Shown here: positions 61,481-64,000 of the stretch, piece by piece
Layout: each line of letters begins with the position of its first letter
How positions within the stretch are numbered: the first letter of the stretch is position 1
Assembly: GCA_934668765.1 (NCBI GenBank)
Contig: CAKUOH010000001.1
Span: 124,001-188,000, forward strand
Origin: an uncultured Helicobacteraceae bacterium
GTDB taxonomy: Bacteria; Campylobacterota; Campylobacteria; Campylobacterales; Helicobacteraceae
DNA length: 64,000 nt
Direction of reading: 5' to 3'
Notes under the pieces: generated by a model
The model's input: only the letters and a program-made list of their open reading frames with translations
What the model was told of the DNA's origin: nothing
The model's database searches: none
Translations under genes and position numbers: made by a program

Positions 61481-62500
61481 ATGGGTAAAAAAGTGGCGAT
61501 TTTTGCGCTTTGTGTGGGCATTTTCGTGGGGTTTGCGAATGCGGAGAATTTAGTGGGCGATTCACAGGATATGCGTGAATCGAAAGTGGATTGCCACGAT
61601 TCTACGATATGCGTAGAATCTCGCAATGACGAATCTAATGCCAATTCGCCCAAATCCACGCCTGATTCACTTGAATCTGCAACATTATCCACAAATGAAG
61701 CCACAAACAAAAAACCCAAAGACCCAGAGTTCCCAGACTATGACGATGATGTGGAGTTTTTGCAAAGTTTAATTGAGCGATTTTCGATGCACAATGAAAA
61801 CTACTTTTTGCCCTTGTATTACAACACAAACATATTTCAAAGCAATGATGTAAAGCCCTACACAAAGCCCTATAAAAAGTTTGAAGTCAAACTCCAAATT
61901 AGCGCAAAAGCAAGCATTTTCAAGGATTTATTTTGGGGCGTGGGAATGTATTTTGCCTACACACAAAAGAGCTTTTTTCAAATGTATTCTCGTAGCATCT
62001 CAAGCCCCTTTCGTAGCACGGACTACAATCCAGAATTTACGCTTTATAAGCCCTTTGATTTTGGGCTAAATGTCCGCTTTGGCTATAAGCATTTATCAAA
62101 CGGCGATGCAGGGAATGATTCGCGTAGTATAAATGTAATGGCATTAGATTTAATTTATAAGATTAGCGATTTTCGCGCCACGCTTAAATCGTGGGTGTAT
62201 ATGACGCACGACCCACGCGATATACGCAAATATTTGGGATATAGCGATTTGATTTTGGAATATGATTTTTGTGGGCGCAATCATTTAAGTTTAACCATCG
62301 GCAATTTGGTGCATAATTACAAGCATTACAAAGGCAATGTGAAATTAGAATATCGCTTTGATATACAGCACTTTGGGATTTTCGTGCAGTATTTTTACGG
62401 ATATGGCGATAGTTTGCACGAATATAATCTAAAAAAACACGCTATTGGCGTGGGATTCGCTCTAGCGCGATTTAAGACAAAAGATTTTCAGCGTAAATAA
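61481..62500 (+). CDS. pldA: Outer membrane phospholipase A
   Basis: A 339-residue outer membrane barrel. Signal peptide (to about 21, GFANA). The OMPLA motifs are present: YFAYTQKSFFQMYS, SSPFRSTDYNPE, YKHLSNGDAGNDSRSINVMAL (catalytic His and Ser in H-x-S, and an Asn), and FYGYGDSLHEYN. It hydrolyses outer membrane phospholipids. Residues about 36-50 (DCHDSTICVESRNDES) are encoded by a family A repeat between the signal and the barrel, adding two Cys. Confidence 0.88.
   Translation: MGKKVAIFALCVGIFVGFANAENLVGDSQDMRESKVDCHDSTICVESRNDESNANSPKSTPDSLESATLSTNEATNKKPKDPEFPDYDDDVEFLQSLIERFSMHNENYFLPLYYNTNIFQSNDVKPYTKPYKKFEVKLQISAKASIFKDLFWGVGMYFAYTQKSFFQMYSRSISSPFRSTDYNPEFTLYKPFDFGLNVRFGYKHLSNGDAGNDSRSINVMALDLIYKISDFRATLKSWVYMTHDPRDIRKYLGYSDLILEYDFCGRNHLSLTIGNLVHNYKHYKGNVKLEYRFDIQHFGIFVQYFYGYGDSLHEYNLKKHAIGVGFALARFKTKDFQRK
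61588..61631. repeat. Family A repeat inside pldA
   Basis: GGATTGCCACGATTCTACG-ATAT-GCGTAGAATCTCGCAATGACG, with the 9-base stem GATTCTACG/CGTAGAATC. In frame, just after the signal peptide region. Confidence 0.85.
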
Positions 62501-62523
62501 AATGCGCTATTTGGGAGATTTGA

Positions 62524-63210
62524 GTGGATTTTGTGCTTGAAAATTTAGTGGCGGTAAATTTTGTAAATTTGGACGAAATTCAAGCGCGTGAGGTTTTAAA
62601 AGCACGAAATGCCGTGAGAGAATTTATGCAAACAAGGCGAGAAATAAGCGAATCCGAGCATTTTCGATTCATCGAATCCTTGCGAAATGATAAAAGAAAC
62701 GCATATTTTGCGGTATATGAGTGTGAATCGCGCAAATCGCAAATTCCCCCGCCCTTGCAGATGGGGATTAAGGCGGTAGGTAAAAATTCTCCGTCATTGC
62801 GAGATTCTTTGCTTTGCGCAGAATCGTGGCAATCCACAAAAAAAATTAGCACATTTTTAGGCGTGGTGTGCCTAAATCAAATTGATTTAGCAAATAAAAA
62901 CGCATTTTTGGGGATTTATGCAAATTTTAGCGCGAATCCCACTGCGAATCCCACCGCAAATAACGGCGCGAATCTCTTAAAAATGCTAAAATTCATCGCA
63001 TTTAGCGAACTAAACTTACACATTTTATATGCCAAAGTGCTATCCACAAACTCCCGCGCATTGCGATTTTATGACAAAAATGGCTTTGTGCGCTGTGGTA
63101 AACTCATCGAGGCAATCAAAGATAATGAAAAATTTATGGATTTAGAGATTTTGGCATTAAAAAATGCGCTAGATTTGCGTCATTGCAAGACTTGCGAAAA
63201 CAAGTCGTAG
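62524..63210 (+). CDS. pseH: GNAT N-acetyltransferase PseH-like with repeat insert
   Basis: A 228-residue protein in the pseudaminic acid pathway (N-acetylation of UDP-4-amino-4,6-dideoxy-AltNAc). It starts LENLVAVNFVNLDEIQAREVLKARN, and the GNAT core ends in LHILYAKVLSTNSRALRFYDKNGFVRCGK. pseI follows at once. Typical PseH is about 180 residues; about 72-106 (KSQIPPPLQMGIKAVGKN, SLRDSLLCAESWQS) is encoded by a family B and a family A repeat in frame, between two strands. The stop codon is also inside a family A copy. GTG at 62524 has GGAG six bases upstream. Confidence 0.8.
   Translation: MDFVLENLVAVNFVNLDEIQAREVLKARNAVREFMQTRREISESEHFRFIESLRNDKRNAYFAVYECESRKSQIPPPLQMGIKAVGKNSPSLRDSLLCAESWQSTKKISTFLGVVCLNQIDLANKNAFLGIYANFSANPTANPTANNGANLLKMLKFIAFSELNLHILYAKVLSTNSRALRFYDKNGFVRCGKLIEAIKDNEKFMDLEILALKNALDLRHCKTCENKS
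62740..62836. repeat. Family B and family A repeats inside pseH
   Basis: 62740-62786: AATTCCCCCGCCCTTGCAGA then TGGGGATTAAGGCGGTAGG. 62793-62836: GTCATTGCGAGATTCTTTGC then TTTGCGCAGAATCGTGGCAATCCA. The pair sits in the same order as in rimO, but B and A are swapped. Confidence 0.8.
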
Positions 63211-63230
63211 CAAAACAAGCGAAGCGCAGT
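63179..63230. repeat. Family A/C repeat at the pseH-pseI junction
   Basis: GTCATTGCAAGACTTGCGAA then AACAAGTCGTAGCAAAACA, followed by AAACAAGCGAAGCGCAGTTTT, the complement of the family C word. It contains the pseH stop. Confidence 0.65.
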
Positions 63231-63262
63231 TTTTTAGTAATCTAACAATTAAAGGACACAAA

Positions 63263-64000
63263 ATGAGCGTTTTTATAGTCGCTGAATTAAGCGCGAATCA
63301 CGGATGCGACTTGCAAATCGCCAAAGATACACTTTATGCCGCCAAAGAATGCGGAGCGGACGCAATCAAACTCCAAACCTACACGGCGGACTGCTTAACG
63401 ATTGATTGCAAAAGCGAGATTTTTAAAGTAAAAGATTCGCCCCTGTGGAGCGGAAAATATCTCTATGATTTATACAAAGAAGCCGCGATGCCGTTAGAGT
63501 GGAATGAAAAGCTTTTCGCTTATGCGCGGGAAATCGGGCTAGTGTGTTTCTCTACGCCATTTTCGCGCAAAGGCGTGGATTTGCTAAAATCGCTAAATAA
63601 TCCCATTTATAAAATCGCAAGTTTTGAGGTGGTGGATTTGGAGCTGGTGGATTATGTCGCAAGGCAGGGCAAACCTGTGATATTATCTAGTGGGATTGCC
63701 ACAAATGACGAGTTAGAACGCGCTATAAATCTTATAAAGTCGCGTGGCGTAAGCGATATAACTCTTTTAAAATGTGTGAGTGCCTACCCTGCAAATATTG
63801 CGGATATGAATCTGCGTGAAATGCGCCTTTTGGGCGAAAAATTTGGCGTGAAATTTGGCTTAAGCGACCACACGCTAGGCGATAATGGGCATTTGGCAGC
63901 TATCATTGCTACAAGTCTTGGCGCAAGTATGATTGAGAAGCATTTTATTTTGGATAAAAAGATTCGCACGGCAGATAGCGCGTTTAGCCTTGATAGGACG
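63263..64000 (+). CDS. pseI: Pseudaminic acid synthase PseI, partial at right edge
   Basis: The first 246 codons are in the window and the gene continues beyond it. VAELSANHGCDLQIAKDTLYAAKECGADAIKLQTYTAD and FGLSDHTLGDNGH are typical of the NeuB/PseI family, which condenses PEP with a 6-deoxy-hexose; EKHFILDK is the usual late motif. Following pseH makes the pseudaminic (not sialic) pathway the best reading. In Helicobacter this sugar glycosylates flagellins and is needed for motility. AAAGGA precedes the ATG. Confidence 0.9.
   Translation, partial: MSVFIVAELSANHGCDLQIAKDTLYAAKECGADAIKLQTYTADCLTIDCKSEIFKVKDSPLWSGKYLYDLYKEAAMPLEWNEKLFAYAREIGLVCFSTPFSRKGVDLLKSLNNPIYKIASFEVVDLELVDYVARQGKPVILSSGIATNDELERAINLIKSRGVSDITLLKCVSAYPANIADMNLREMRLLGEKFGVKFGLSDHTLGDNGHLAAIIATSLGASMIEKHFILDKKIRTADSAFSLDRT

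Noticed and set aside
61423-61719. Minus-strand frame opposite pldA
   Set aside because: Antisense to the pldA signal region and family A repeat; no supporting signals.
2667-63230. CRISPR array
   Set aside because: Repeats are dispersed over tens of kilobases, differ in their stems and lack regular spacers; no cas gene is present.

Overview
The window looks like a chromosomal segment of a Campylobacterota bacterium, most likely an enterohepatic-type Helicobacter. It is AT-rich, and from memory of the H. pylori genome several gene neighbours match: tlpD-bioF-PBP1A, bamD/comL-lon, mobA-flhB, DUF507-carA, an HP0268-like gene next to miaB, and dnaE followed by a pseudouridine synthase gene. TlpD, Fur, FlhB and pseudaminic acid synthesis genes agree. 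Unlike H. pylori it carries c-di-GMP enzymes and a DNA phosphorothioation locus. No tRNA, 16S/23S/5S rRNA, CRISPR array, intact IS element or prophage was seen.

Layout. 1-9281 is a minus-strand run: soluble FtsK, IlvE, an SPFH protein, HisIE, a DUF2393-like protein, a YdjM-like protein, then DndC and the start of DndD. The DndC carries an N-terminal rhodanese domain, the most unusual protein architecture here. 9384-11062 is a divergent pair of unknown genes. 11192-14711 is a minus-strand operon: small exported protein, EAL phosphodiesterase, GGDEF cyclase, ModE-like regulator. 14928-26310 is a long plus-strand run: aminotransferase, DUF507, a 22-residue Cys-rich ORF, carA, bamD, lon, rimO, a sulfatase-family gene switched off by a C10 tract, mobA and flhB. 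nusA diverges from an HP0268-like nuclease gene and miaB.

29573-37079 holds envelope lipoproteins, the 4.5S signal recognition particle RNA gene, an NlpC/P60 peptidase, a metallophosphoesterase, a SIMPL protein, a remnant of an IS1595-type transposase and a VWA protein. 37152-41460 is three glycosyltransferase genes and ddl. 41955-47164 is fur, tlpD, bioF and PBP1A. 47311-51171 is membrane transport (an OB/DUF996-like protein, an NSS symporter, AmtB). 51447-57393 is dnaE, an rsuA/rluB-type gene and thrC. 57554-64000 is a haem-c-type sensor diguanylate cyclase, glmS, pldA, pseH and the start of pseI.

Two features cut across the window. First, short dispersed repeats: a palindromic GTCATTGCGAG...TGGCAATCC family, a GC-rich CCCTCCGCAAGGGAGGGG family, and an AAACTGCGCTTCGCTTGTTTT-type family. 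They fill convergent intergenic gaps and are also read in frame inside hisIE, rimO, mobA, pldA, pseH and the rluB-like gene. Second, G/C homopolymers of 9-10 bases lie in one coding region and in two promoter regions, suggesting phase variation of surface and membrane functions. Most promoters recognised have an extended -10 (TGnTATAAT or TGnTACAAT) without a clear -35.
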